From contig NZ_CP094516.1 in assembly GCF_029909975.1 (NCBI RefSeq), forward strand, positions 2,046,001-2,110,000: a DNA stretch of 64,000 nucleotides. Direction: 5' to 3'. The notes under the pieces were generated by a model. It was not told the origin of the DNA. It worked only from the letters and a program-made list of their open reading frames with translations, and did not search any database. The position numbers and the translations under genes are program-made. Below, one piece after another: positions 55,101-61,469 of this stretch. This stretch comes from Bradyrhizobium sp. ISRA430. Lineage in GTDB: Bacteria; Pseudomonadota; Alphaproteobacteria; Rhizobiales; Xanthobacteraceae. How positions within the stretch are numbered: the stretch's first letter is position 1; every line of letters starts with the position of its first letter.

Positions 55101-56022
55101 TGGTCTCGATACCGCCCGACGTGATCGAATACAGATAGGGCTTAAGGAGATTGTCGTCGCTCCGGTCAAGCTCGAACTTCACCTCATATTCCGCTCCGAT
55201 CGCGCTGCCGAACACCTTGAAGCCGGTTGCAGAGTTTTGATCCGTATTCAGATAGATGACGGTCGATGATCCGATCACCTGATCGGTCGCATCGGTCGCT
55301 TGAATGCCGATTACATAATTCTTGCCGAGTGTCGCATCGTTGATCAGGGCGCCGTCGATCTGGTAGTTCGCGACGGTGTTTCCCGGCCTCTCGAGGGAAT
55401 CGGCCGCCGGCCAATCCGCAAACTGACCATCGAGCGTGATCACGTTTCCGATCGTGACGGGGCTTGCCGGAACCGAGGGATCGGTGATGACGTAGAGTGG
55501 CTCGGTGGTGAAACTTCCCGGCAGAGCTTCCCCCGCGCCATTGTTGACCAAGACCGAGAAACCAATCGAAGTGGGCGCAGTGCCGCCCGACGGCGTCAAG
55601 AGCGCCTGTGGGATCGCGACCTCGACACTCTTTCCGTCGCCGGACATACCGAAATCGAGCGGCGCATTGTTGTTGAGCTCGGTCCCTGCGCTGTCATACA
55701 GGTAGGGGCGCAGCTTGCCGTCCGGATCAAGGTTGAACTGCACGTAGTACTCGGCGCCCACGCCGCTGCCGAACACCTGCTTGCCGGTTGCGGTGTTTCG
55801 ATCCGTATTGAGATAAATGAGCGTGAAGGCGGCGAGGGCCGGATCGGTAGCAACCGCCGCCTCGATGCCGATCACGTAGGTCTTGACCGCCCCATCAGCG
55901 AGGAGCGCACCGAAGACCTGATAGTCCGTCACGCTGTTGAGAGGTGCTTCAACGAGATCGGCCAGCGTCCAATCGCTGAAATCGCCGTCGAGAGTGATCC
56001 GGTTTCCAATCTTTGTCGGCAT
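49192..56022 (-). CDS. Giant RTX protein with CBM9-like modules and polysaccharide deacetylase domain
   Basis: 2,276 residues, no N-terminal signal. In order: two CBM9-like modules (1-185, 186-375; ITLDGDFSDW at 9-18, ITLDGQFADW at 195-204); a Rossmann/amidotransferase-like domain (384-620); a CE4-like deacetylase domain (628-930) with GSHSYTH at 719-725 and WPWHDYG at 876-882; a beta domain; RTX nonapeptides (1106-1135); two long VCBS-like repeats (1197-1457, 1464-1720); more RTX blocks (1728-2000) and a C-terminal block GGAGNDTLSGGGGNDRLIG near 2135-2153. RTX proteins leave by a type I system, not seen here. GAGGGA precedes the ATG. Probable role: extracellular binding and deacetylation of the locus polymer. 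Confidence 0.9.
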   Translation of the reverse strand: MPTKIGNRITLDGDFSDWTLADLVEAPLNSVTDYQVFGALLADGAVKTYVIGIEAAVATDPALAAFTLIYLNTDRNTATGKQVFGSGVGAEYYVQFNLDPDGKLRPYLYDSAGTELNNNAPLDFGMSGDGKSVEVAIPQALLTPSGGTAPTSIGFSVLVNNGAGEALPGSFTTEPLYVITDPSVPASPVTIGNVITLDGQFADWPAADSLERPGNTVANYQIDGALINDATLGKNYVIGIQATDATDQVIGSSTVIYLNTDQNSATGFKVFGSAIGAEYEVKFELDRSDDNLLKPYLYSITSGGIETKLNNGAPLNFAMSADGKSVELAIPQALLAPAGGTAPTSIDFAVLVNNGAALLPAGFSGPQYTITDPSTLVPVDHTVKKVAIIYSATTAALYFGGTAAGQTAYADLFMAAQHQAAAAGVSYDLLTEADLTNVAKLSQYSALIFPSMEDVQSSQVSAIVSALTHVVYDYHVPIITAGNFLTNNETGAPLPGDSYANMKSLLNVALNSSGTATYSVTADPAALANHNPVVSGYTAGQPIGGASGQFAGTTQGLYTNTGYLSFAGVTQPATVLADINIQGGSTIAGVVQTTTGGTNTVFGTTGMLGDSNLLQHAIQNAVFGTTPSLTIDITRMAGIVDSRTDLDQSQFLSDVSPEGGGPGIYDALIPILQQWKQQYNFVGSFYANIGDHPAQGEATNWAVSAPYYKAIMAMGSEIGSHSYTHLINPPDPSWSENTNTLYVSAPANAPNWTFAYEFGQSNTLLDQNLGIKVAGAAVPGANDTIGTSANILQYYPSGGGLTGYVNGGWTGVGSGYPNAFGYIDPNHTGSVYIAPNITFDFTEIEFQHKTVDQALADWESLFNQVSANSQTPIVVWPWHDYGATDWDTNGTGGAGHGAGYTTQMFTDFIAYAYNAGYEFVTSEDLAARIAAQQKATLSETTSGNTITATITPDPSAPDLGAMALNVVNGATGQVIQNAGNWYAYDSNSIFLPYGGGQFTVTLGTTQDDVTHIDLLPMRADLLSVTGDGSNLSFAMAGDGVVDVHVKTPGANVVSIQGAPTATLSGSDLKLTFNDGALAINPNGPQGLAVQHNVAVSDGAVAVTSAGNDWIFGGTADDVITGGGGNDVIDGGGGTNTAVYSGKTSDYSFALNTSNGAFTVTDLRTNSPDGTDTDTNIQFYRFGNGTFSEAQLLNRAAVVTAQATGPDATVSESGLSPNGSAAGSGSATTTGSFTILAIDGIQDLVIGGTTFSLAQIEAFGTTNGVVNTGQGILTLTGYTGDGSGGTVNFSYTLSAPINNATTLPAGSNDTVDPSGFNDSVLLTVDGVGGVAKASDNLVIRVLDDVPTAVADGPYGVVENGVSLVSGNVLTNDRSGADTPDSFVSWSAADATTIAALNTYGTLVQNNNGTWSYTLDSSRAVTRALTSKDVLSEVLNYTMTDADGDQSSSTLTITITGADATAAAAVVTAQATGPDATVYEAGLAPNGSGSGSATTTGSFAISASDGIKDLVVGGTNFTLAQIEAFAAANQVVNTGQGNLTLTGYTGDSLSGTVSFSYTLSAAINNATPVPAGSNDTVDATGYNDSVLLTVDGSTGAKASDNLVIRAVDDTPKAVNDGPSTVVEGSLTPLTGNVLSNDASGADAPLSFVSWGANDATAITGLNTYGTLVQNNDGTWSYALDSNRAATQALTSTSNLFFTLNYTIKDADGSQSSATLTINIQGVDGSFIIGTAGNDTLTGTSTANAGQTILGLGGDDILTAGTGGNTTLDGGDGNDTLRDAGRTASASIIDTMIGGAGNDTYIVTRTNDVIIEQATGGTDTIRTNLSTFVMPDYVENFVYTGSTGVTVTGNASDNTFSGFDGTSRINGGDGTDTAIFSGQLGQYTETTNSDGSITLTDTRSGSPNGTATFSNVELFQFSDGLVMTAAQLAAAVIVNGTGSSDNLTSTSPGAIINGLGGADTLTAGAVNQTLNGGAGADILSDNGQTGITLIGGTGNDTFIVSSATTVIQEDPGEGTDTVQTNLPSLQLSANVERLVYTGTGSFSSTATAAGETITGGTGADQLGDGGFANVTLRGGGGADTFTVTNAQTIVTETAGATGSTVMTSLASYSLPTNVQNLTYTGSGNFVGNGNGLANTITGGAGNDTLSGGGGNDRLIGGAGNDLLTGGNGSDTFVFAPVNPSTAGGVYVAGFGKDVITDFLANGTNASHDVLELSLSMFMAGTTATALVNGTAQNAAGGLVTVAQQGANVVITVDPTDSITLNNVTLATLKAGASVDFHLV
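50857..51633 (-). repeat. Second copy of long VCBS-like repeat inside the RTX gene
   Basis: Encodes about residues 1464-1722. It parallels the upstream copy (51652-52434) almost throughout: VVTAQATGPDATV, TGSF, NTGQG, LTLTGYTGD, SNDTVD, DSVLLTVDG, KASDNLVIR, NTYGTLVQNN and GTWSY are shared. Differences are scattered substitutions and short indels, consistent with an older tandem duplication. Confidence 0.85.
51652..52434 (-). repeat. First copy of long VCBS-like repeat inside the RTX gene
   Basis: Encodes about residues 1197-1457. Each copy ends with a cadherin/VCBS-like unit (ADGPYGVVENGV, SGNVLTND, LNYTMTDADGDQSSSTLTI). Such repeats extend the adhesin stalk and may bind calcium. The matching DNA copy lies directly downstream. 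Confidence 0.85.
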
Positions 56023-56433
56023 GGATGTGATCCCTCAGATTAGATCATCGTGCCGCAGCAATTGACTCGCATGACCGCGTATTGCGGCGCGATGTATTCG
56101 CAAAGGGCCTGAATTGTTCGAAATTGCGAAATGCTGAGATCTTGACGGACAGCTAAACCCCGCCTCCCGGTTTGATGCGCCACTACAAGGCCAAACGGGT
56201 GACGTGTCCAACGGGAAACCCTGTTGCGCGTCAGAGTTTCCGGGCGCGCTCGCCGCCGTGACACCGGCCGGCATTCGCGCATCGCGTTCCACGTCATCGC
56301 ACAGCCACGGTGCGGTCTTGACGCGACGTCAATTGTCGCCGAGAGCGACGAAGATGCCGCCGCGCGACGCAATGCCGTCGGCTCGATGAACACGACAGAA
56401 TCGGAGGGATGGGCTGCTGGCGACGAACGCTAC
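56023..56433. promoter_or_regulatory. Region upstream of the RTX gene with TGACG-N3-CGTCA palindrome
   Basis: 411 bp between the NarL-type regulator and the RTX gene, no convincing gene. A perfect 15-bp palindrome TTGACG-CGA-CGTCAA lies at 56318-56332, about 300 bp upstream of the RTX start. Its core equals that before the Crp/Fnr gene (34454-34470). The length of the gap suggests the RTX gene has its own promoter. Confidence 0.45.
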
Positions 56434-57111
56434 TCAGCTACGGCGAAAGCGTGGCCGCCTCTTCTTTGGACCCAGTGCACTCGAGGTGCCGACCCGCGCA
56501 AGGGCGAGCGCCGCCAGCACGGTGCGATTGGAGACCTGGAGCTTCTGGAAGACGTGATGAAGGTGCACCTTGATCGTGCCATCCGCGATATTCAGCCGGC
56601 GCCCGATTGCCTTGTTCGATAATCCTTCCGACACCAGACGCATGATCTGGCGTTCGCGATCCGTCAGCGTCTTCAAGGCATTCTCCGAAGCCAAGTCGTG
56701 AGGCGCCGGACGCTCGGACAAAGGCAGTGGCAAGGGAGCGCGACCTTCCGCGATCCGGCGCAAGGTCTGCAGAAGCGCCTCCGGCGCTGTCTCTTTCAAG
56801 AGGATGCTGTGACCGTTGAGCGCAGACGATGCGACCAATTCGCCGTCTCGGTCCGATGAAGTGAAGAACACCAATCGCGTGTGAAGTTCTTCAGAGTTCG
56901 CAATGGAAAGAAGTTCGAGACCGGACAGGCCGGGCAGCGCGACATCGACGATGGCAATATCCGGCCTGAGATTGCGCAGCGCCTCTATGCAGCGCGCGCC
57001 ATCACTGCAGGATGCGACGATTCTGAAGTCGCGATGAGCTTCGAGCAGACCGCTCAAACCCAGCAGCACCACCGGATGCCGGTCCGCTATGACAACGCTG
57101 ATACGACCCAT
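56434..57111 (-). CDS. NarL/FixJ-type response regulator (LuxR HTH)
   Basis: 225 residues. The receiver domain is complete: Asp10, phospho-acceptor Asp56 (IAIVDVALPG), Thr84 (FFTSSD) and Lys106 (ILLKETAP). The C-terminal LuxR-type HTH (about 143-205) has LTDRERQIMRLVSEGLSNK and GTIKVHLHHVFQKL. A basic tail (KKRRPRFRRS) ends the protein. No histidine kinase is nearby. It is oriented toward the RTX gene 411 bp away and is a plausible local activator of it. Confidence 0.92.
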   Translation of the reverse strand: MGRISVVIADRHPVVLLGLSGLLEAHRDFRIVASCSDGARCIEALRNLRPDIAIVDVALPGLSGLELLSIANSEELHTRLVFFTSSDRDGELVASSALNGHSILLKETAPEALLQTLRRIAEGRAPLPLPLSERPAPHDLASENALKTLTDRERQIMRLVSEGLSNKAIGRRLNIADGTIKVHLHHVFQKLQVSNRTVLAALALARVGTSSALGPKKRRPRFRRS

Positions 57112-57729
57112 CTGGGCGATCCCCCACCTCCCCTAGCGTGATCAACCGCGCCCCAGCCCCGCTCATTCCGCAAATACTGCCACGTCCCCGCCGGCGGCGC
57201 ATCTCTCGAAGGCAAAATCGGCACGGTCAACCGCCCCATTTTTGTGAAATAGCACACGAGGTTCGCCGGTTCTGTGAAGAAGGACACACAATCTATGTTT
57301 GTCGCAATGTCGTTAACTCACGCATGGGGAGTGCAGCACCATGTCTGTAGCGGTAACGTTATGCCGTCCGAAGTCGTGGCACCAACAATCGCCCTCGATC
57401 GCGCGCGATCGAAGCGACTATAACCAAAGATATATATGGATATCGGGAATTCGAATCTAACATTTATCAATTGCTCTACGAGTGCAGCGCGTGGAGCGTT
57501 CGAGTTCTGGCAAAATGAGAGAAGGGAGGAAGGCAGAGGAGAGAAGAGAGGACAGCCGTCGATCTTACCCGATGGACTGATTTCGCCACCAAGAACTGAT
57601 TTCAAGAACCAATACTGATTTCAAGAACCGATATCGGATTTCAAGACGACGACATCATTCCCTCGATAAAGAGCCGGATGTCGACTGCCCCGTCTAGATT
57701 GTCATTGCGTCAAGGGCTGGGAGAGTAGA
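57112..57729. other. 618-bp divergent regulatory region between two NarL-type regulators
   Basis: No gene is supported. Contents: an 18-bp perfect palindrome TCGATCGCGCGCGATCGA at 57395-57412; an AT-rich stretch near 57420-57475 (ATATATATGG) that may hold promoters; a purine tract at 57516-57552 with a single pyrimidine; four 19-bp direct repeats at 57576-57651; and an imperfect TTGTC-ATTG-CGTCAA site at 57699-57713, close to the start of the downstream regulator. Confidence 0.5.
57576..57651 (+). repeat. Four 19-bp direct repeats (iteron-like)
   Basis: Units begin at 57576, 57595, 57614 and 57633, exactly 19 bp apart. The two central units read ACTGATTTCAAGAACC plus three bases; the first keeps ACTGATTTC and CAAGA, the last keeps GGATTTCAAGA. 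A helical-phase period near two turns suggests tandem protein binding 80-150 bp upstream of the NarL-type gene at 57730. Confidence 0.75.
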
Positions 57730-58590
57730 ATGCAGAGGCGACGATTTATCGCAACGGTTGTTATTGGCAAAAGTGTATTAATAAGAGAGGGCATCGCTGG
57801 AATTCTGCGATCCGCGAATTTTCGCACTCTAAGCTCCGTATCATGTGTCGACGACCTGCCGCCGAGCAAGCTGCAGCCCCAGGATCAGCTAGCTCTGATG
57901 GTACACACGGGCGGCGATTTCGATGCGGTGATTGAGCAACTCGAACTGCTGCGGGATCGCAATCCAAGAGCTCGCATTGCGATCGTCAGCGATCACTATC
58001 GGTTGGATGAAGTGGTTGCGGCGTTTCGCGCGGGTGCCAATGGCTATTTCGTCGACGTCATGACGTGCGACGTCTTCATCAAATCCGTCGAACTGCTGAT
58101 GATGGGCGAAACCGTTTTCCCGCAGGCATCTTTGATGTCGTTTGCGCTCGAACCCGGGAGCGACCCTCACCGAAAGCCAGAGCGGCAGGACAAGGGCCAC
58201 CCCGGGCTTCCCGACGGCCAGATGGCACAGCAATTGTCGCCGCGCGAGAAGTCGATCCTGCAGTGCCTGATCGAGGGCGACTCGAACAAGTCGATCGCGC
58301 GCAAGATCGACATCGCCGAGGCGACCGTAAAGGCTCACGTCAAGGCGATCCTTCGCAAGATCCGGGTTCAGAACCGGACCCAGGCGGCGATTTGGGGGAT
58401 GAACCACTGGTGTTTCGCGCGGCCGTCCAATGTGGAGGGCACGCCTACGCCTCCGACCGTCAAGATCGGCAAACGGCCGTTCGACACGCTCAAGGTCGCT
58501 TCCGACATCAAGCAGATCGAGGCGTCGCCTCCGATGGAGGTGCCCGCACCGCTGACGAACCATGTCAAGGTGCGCCGTCTCGGCAATTGA
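57730..58590 (+). CDS. LuxR-type regulator with degenerate receiver domain
   Basis: 286 residues; GGGAGAG precedes the ATG. The N-terminal half has the receiver fold (KSVLIREGIAGILR; FRAGANGYFVDVMT), but the strand that should carry the phospho-acceptor Asp reads LALMVHTGGD, and the conserved Lys position reads VDV. It is thus probably not phosphorylated. The LuxR HTH (about 168-225) is intact: LSPREKSILQCLIEGDSNK and ATVKAHVKAILRKI. A 60-residue Pro-rich tail follows. Divergent from the other NarL-type gene; the 19-bp repeats upstream may be its own sites. Confidence 0.87.
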   Translation: MQRRRFIATVVIGKSVLIREGIAGILRSANFRTLSSVSCVDDLPPSKLQPQDQLALMVHTGGDFDAVIEQLELLRDRNPRARIAIVSDHYRLDEVVAAFRAGANGYFVDVMTCDVFIKSVELLMMGETVFPQASLMSFALEPGSDPHRKPERQDKGHPGLPDGQMAQQLSPREKSILQCLIEGDSNKSIARKIDIAEATVKAHVKAILRKIRVQNRTQAAIWGMNHWCFARPSNVEGTPTPPTVKIGKRPFDTLKVASDIKQIEASPPMEVPAPLTNHVKVRRLGN

Positions 58591-58729
58591 GCCACGGCAA
58601 CACGTTGCAAGTCGTCCGTGCCGCCGGCGTCCTTCCGTGCCGAGATGCCGCGCTCGTTCTGGCTCAGTCATTCGCCGCATGGGATCCGCGTCCCCTCGCC
58701 GAACCCGCCGGATGACAGCAGTCGCCTGT

Positions 58730-59497
58730 CTAACCGAGGCCGCCATCGACCTGGAAGCACTGCCGCGTGATGCGCCGGCTCTCGTCGGACGCCAGGAACA
58801 GCGCCATGCGTGCAATGTCGTCGGGCGTCACCGCGTCGGGAATGGCCTGACGCGCACGTAGTTCGGCAATCTTCTGGTCGTCCGGAAACCAGAGCCGGCG
58901 CTGGCGCTCCGTGATGACCATGCCGGGCGCGATGGCGTTGACGCGGATGCGGTCGGGGCCGACGAGACGGGCGAGCGAGTTGGTGAAGCCGACGATCGCC
59001 GCCTTCGCCGCCGCATAAGCCGGCAGCGCCGGCGCGCCGCGCATCCACGCCACCGACGACATGTTGATGATCGACCCGCCGCCGCGCGCCTGCATCTGCG
59101 GCACGATCGCTTGCGCGGCAAAGAAGACGTGCTTGAGATTGACGCCGATCATCCAGTCGAATTCTGCCGGCGTCACTTCGGAGAGAATCTGACGTTGATC
59201 GTTGGCCGCGTTGTTGACGAGGACCGCCGCATCGCCAAGCGCTCGGCGAACCTGCGTCATGGCGATCCGCAAGGCCTCGATGTCCAGGAGGTCGCACGGC
59301 ACGAACAACGGCACGGAGCCGGATGCATCCGCGACCTCCTCCACCAGAGCCTCGCCTGCCTCAGTATCAATGTCGAGGAAAGCAATGCGGGCCCCTTGAG
59401 CCGCGAAGGCCCGCACGAAGGCCGCGCCAATCCCGCTCGCCCCTCCCGTGATCAAGACGACACGGCCCGCAAGGCCGGAATAGCTCGTCTCGGTCAT
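58730..59497 (-). CDS. SDR-family dehydrogenase, probably of a sugar or polyol
   Basis: 255 residues, classical SDR. The NAD(P) motif is ITGGASGIGAAF, then NNAAND, the catalytic Ser in NMSSVAW and YAAAK. An Asp after strand 2 (AFLDIDTE) favours NAD. The ATG overlaps the ATPase stop as ATGA. In sugar ABC operons such enzymes oxidise the imported sugar or polyol at the first step. The exact substrate cannot be told. The 139 bp to the convergent regulator hold no clear terminator. Confidence 0.88.
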   Translation of the reverse strand: MTETSYSGLAGRVVLITGGASGIGAAFVRAFAAQGARIAFLDIDTEAGEALVEEVADASGSVPLFVPCDLLDIEALRIAMTQVRRALGDAAVLVNNAANDQRQILSEVTPAEFDWMIGVNLKHVFFAAQAIVPQMQARGGGSIINMSSVAWMRGAPALPAYAAAKAAIVGFTNSLARLVGPDRIRVNAIAPGMVITERQRRLWFPDDQKIAELRARQAIPDAVTPDDIARMALFLASDESRRITRQCFQVDGGLG

Positions 59498-60603
59498 GCG
59501 ATCAGCCGCTCCGTCTCGGGATCGAACAGGCAGATGCGGCGCGTGTCGAGTGCGAAATCGGCGGACGCACCAGAGCTGGGACGGATATCCGGCGTGATGC
59601 GCGCCATCGCGGGCTCGCCGCCGAGGCGCAGCAGCACGATCGTCTCGGCACCCGTGGGCTCGACCATCTCCACCGGCGCGCTAACTACGATGGGCGCATC
59701 GCCGGAAAATACCCGGCTGCCCTCGGCGATGCATTCGGGCCTGATCCCAAGCACCACCTCCCGGCCGATAAACGAAGCCGCCGCATCGTATCCCCGCAGG
59801 CGGAGGCGGACCTCATCCGGCCGCCCCGCGCCGATCACGACCACCGGTCCGCCATTCTCGGCTTCGAGCCGCGCCGGCATCGTGTTCATCGGCGGCGAGC
59901 CCATGAAGCGCGCGACGAACAGATTGGCCGGATAGCGGTACACGGTGTCGGGATCGGCGAACTGCTGCACCTGTCCATGATGCATCACCGCGATCCGCGT
60001 CGCCATCGTCATCGCTTCGATCTGATCGTGGGTGACATAGACGATGGTGGCGCCGATGCGTTGATGCAGGCGCTTGATTTCCATCCGCATCTCGACGCGC
60101 AGCTTGGCGTCGAGGTTCGAGAGCGGCTCGTCGAACAGGAAGAGCAGCGGATCGCGCACCAGGGCACGCCCCATCGCCACGCGCTGACGCTGGCCGCCGG
60201 AGAGCTGCGACGGCTTGCGACCGAGCAGCGGCTCGATCTGGAGCAGGCGGGCCACATTCGCGACCGCAGCATCCTGCTTCGCCTTCGGAACATGACGGCA
60301 TTCCATGCCGAAGGTGATGTTCTGGCGCACCGTCATCGACGGATAGAGCGCATAAGACTGGAACACCATGGCGATGTCCCGATCCTTCGGGGGGATGTCG
60401 TTGACGACCCTTCCGCCGATTTCGACGGCGCCGGAGCTTTGACGCTCCAAGCCGGCGATGATGTTGAGTAACGTCGACTTGCCGCAACCGGATGGCCCGA
60501 CCAGTACGGTAAACTCGCCCGGGCCAATCTCGAGGCTAATTCCCTTCAGCACCTCGATGGCGCCGAACCTCTTGTGAACATCGCGAATAGTGAGAGCTGA
60601 CAT
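59494..60603 (-). CDS. Sugar ABC transporter ATP-binding protein (MalK/UgpC type)
   Basis: 369 residues from the ATG at 60603; upstream sequence in the same frame is non-coding. Walker A is GPSGCGKST, signature LSGGQRQRVAMG, Walker B LLFLFDEPLSNLD, and H-loop YVTHDQIEAM. The C-terminal TOBE domain (about 240-369, LGIRPECIAEG) is typical of carbohydrate CUT1 transporters. It lies 8 bp after the second permease gene. Confidence 0.95.
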   Translation of the reverse strand: MSALTIRDVHKRFGAIEVLKGISLEIGPGEFTVLVGPSGCGKSTLLNIIAGLERQSSGAVEIGGRVVNDIPPKDRDIAMVFQSYALYPSMTVRQNITFGMECRHVPKAKQDAAVANVARLLQIEPLLGRKPSQLSGGQRQRVAMGRALVRDPLLFLFDEPLSNLDAKLRVEMRMEIKRLHQRIGATIVYVTHDQIEAMTMATRIAVMHHGQVQQFADPDTVYRYPANLFVARFMGSPPMNTMPARLEAENGGPVVVIGAGRPDEVRLRLRGYDAAASFIGREVVLGIRPECIAEGSRVFSGDAPIVVSAPVEMVEPTGAETIVLLRLGGEPAMARITPDIRPSSGASADFALDTRRICLFDPETERLIA

Positions 60604-60611
60604 GCGGGCCC

Positions 60612-61469
60612 CTACTTTACGGCACCGGCGGTAAGGCCGCGTACGAAGTACCTGCCGCCGAGGAGATAGACCAACAAAGTGGGCAGCGCCGCGATCATCA
60701 CCGCGGCGCTTTGTACGCCATGCTGCGGGATGTCCGCGACTGCGGCGGAGAGCGCGATGAGCGCAGCCGTGACGGGCTGCTGTTGGCCGGTCGTGAACGT
60801 CACACCATAGAGGAACTCGTTCCAGATATGCGTGAACTGCCAAATCACGGTGACGATCAGGATGGGAGGCGAGAGCGGCAGGATGATGCGCCAGAAAATA
60901 CGAAAGAACCCTGCGCCATCGATGCGCGCGGCTCTGATCAATTCATGTGGAATGGCGACATAGTAGTTTCGGCAGAATAGTGTGGTGAAGGAGAGCCCCT
61001 GAATCGTGTGAACCAGCACAAGACCCGCCAGCGTGTTGATGAGACCGATGTCCCGCAGCACGATGGTCCAGGGAAGCAAGCGCATCTGTTGGGGAAGGAA
61101 GAGGCCAAGGGTCACGATGCCGTAGATCCAGCTATCGCCGCGAAAACGCCAGAGCGACACGGCGTAACCGGCAACCGCACCGAGCACGGTGGAGATGATC
61201 GTCGCGGGAATCGTGACGAGCGCGGAGTTCAGCATATACGGCCGTATGCCGGCGCAGGTCTCCGCGACGCAGAAACCGCTCCACGCAGCGACGTAGTTGC
61301 TCCAGGCCCACTGCTTCGGCCAGCCGATCATCGAGGCCTGCGCGATCTCCTCGTTGGTACGGAGCGAGTTCAGCACGACAACAGCCAGCGGCGCGAGATA
61401 GGCTGCAGCGATCAATGAAACGACGAGATAGATCAAAATTCGGCTCGGCGCGAAGGTTCGGTCACGCAT
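60612..61469 (-). CDS. Sugar ABC transporter permease, UgpE/MalG type
   Basis: 285 residues from the ATG at 61469, overlapping the other permease stop by 8 bp. Six membrane helices begin at ILIYLVVSLIAAAYLAPL. The EAA loop that contacts the ATPase is ELIRAARIDGAGFFRIFWR. An additional loop with Cys residues lies near 65-75 (FCVAETCAGIRPY). Second inner-membrane half of the importer. Confidence 0.94.
   Translation of the reverse strand: MRDRTFAPSRILIYLVVSLIAAAYLAPLAVVVLNSLRTNEEIAQASMIGWPKQWAWSNYVAAWSGFCVAETCAGIRPYMLNSALVTIPATIISTVLGAVAGYAVSLWRFRGDSWIYGIVTLGLFLPQQMRLLPWTIVLRDIGLINTLAGLVLVHTIQGLSFTTLFCRNYYVAIPHELIRAARIDGAGFFRIFWRIILPLSPPILIVTVIWQFTHIWNEFLYGVTFTTGQQQPVTAALIALSAAVADIPQHGVQSAAVMIAALPTLLVYLLGGRYFVRGLTAGAVK

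Noticed and set aside
56040..56393. 117-codon minus-strand frame upstream of the RTX gene
   Set aside because: Arg-rich composition, no ribosome site, and it covers the palindromic operator; treated as intergenic.
57576..57651. Possible CRISPR array
   Set aside because: The 19-bp repeats are directly adjacent with no unique spacers and no cas genes nearby; this is a tandem repeat.
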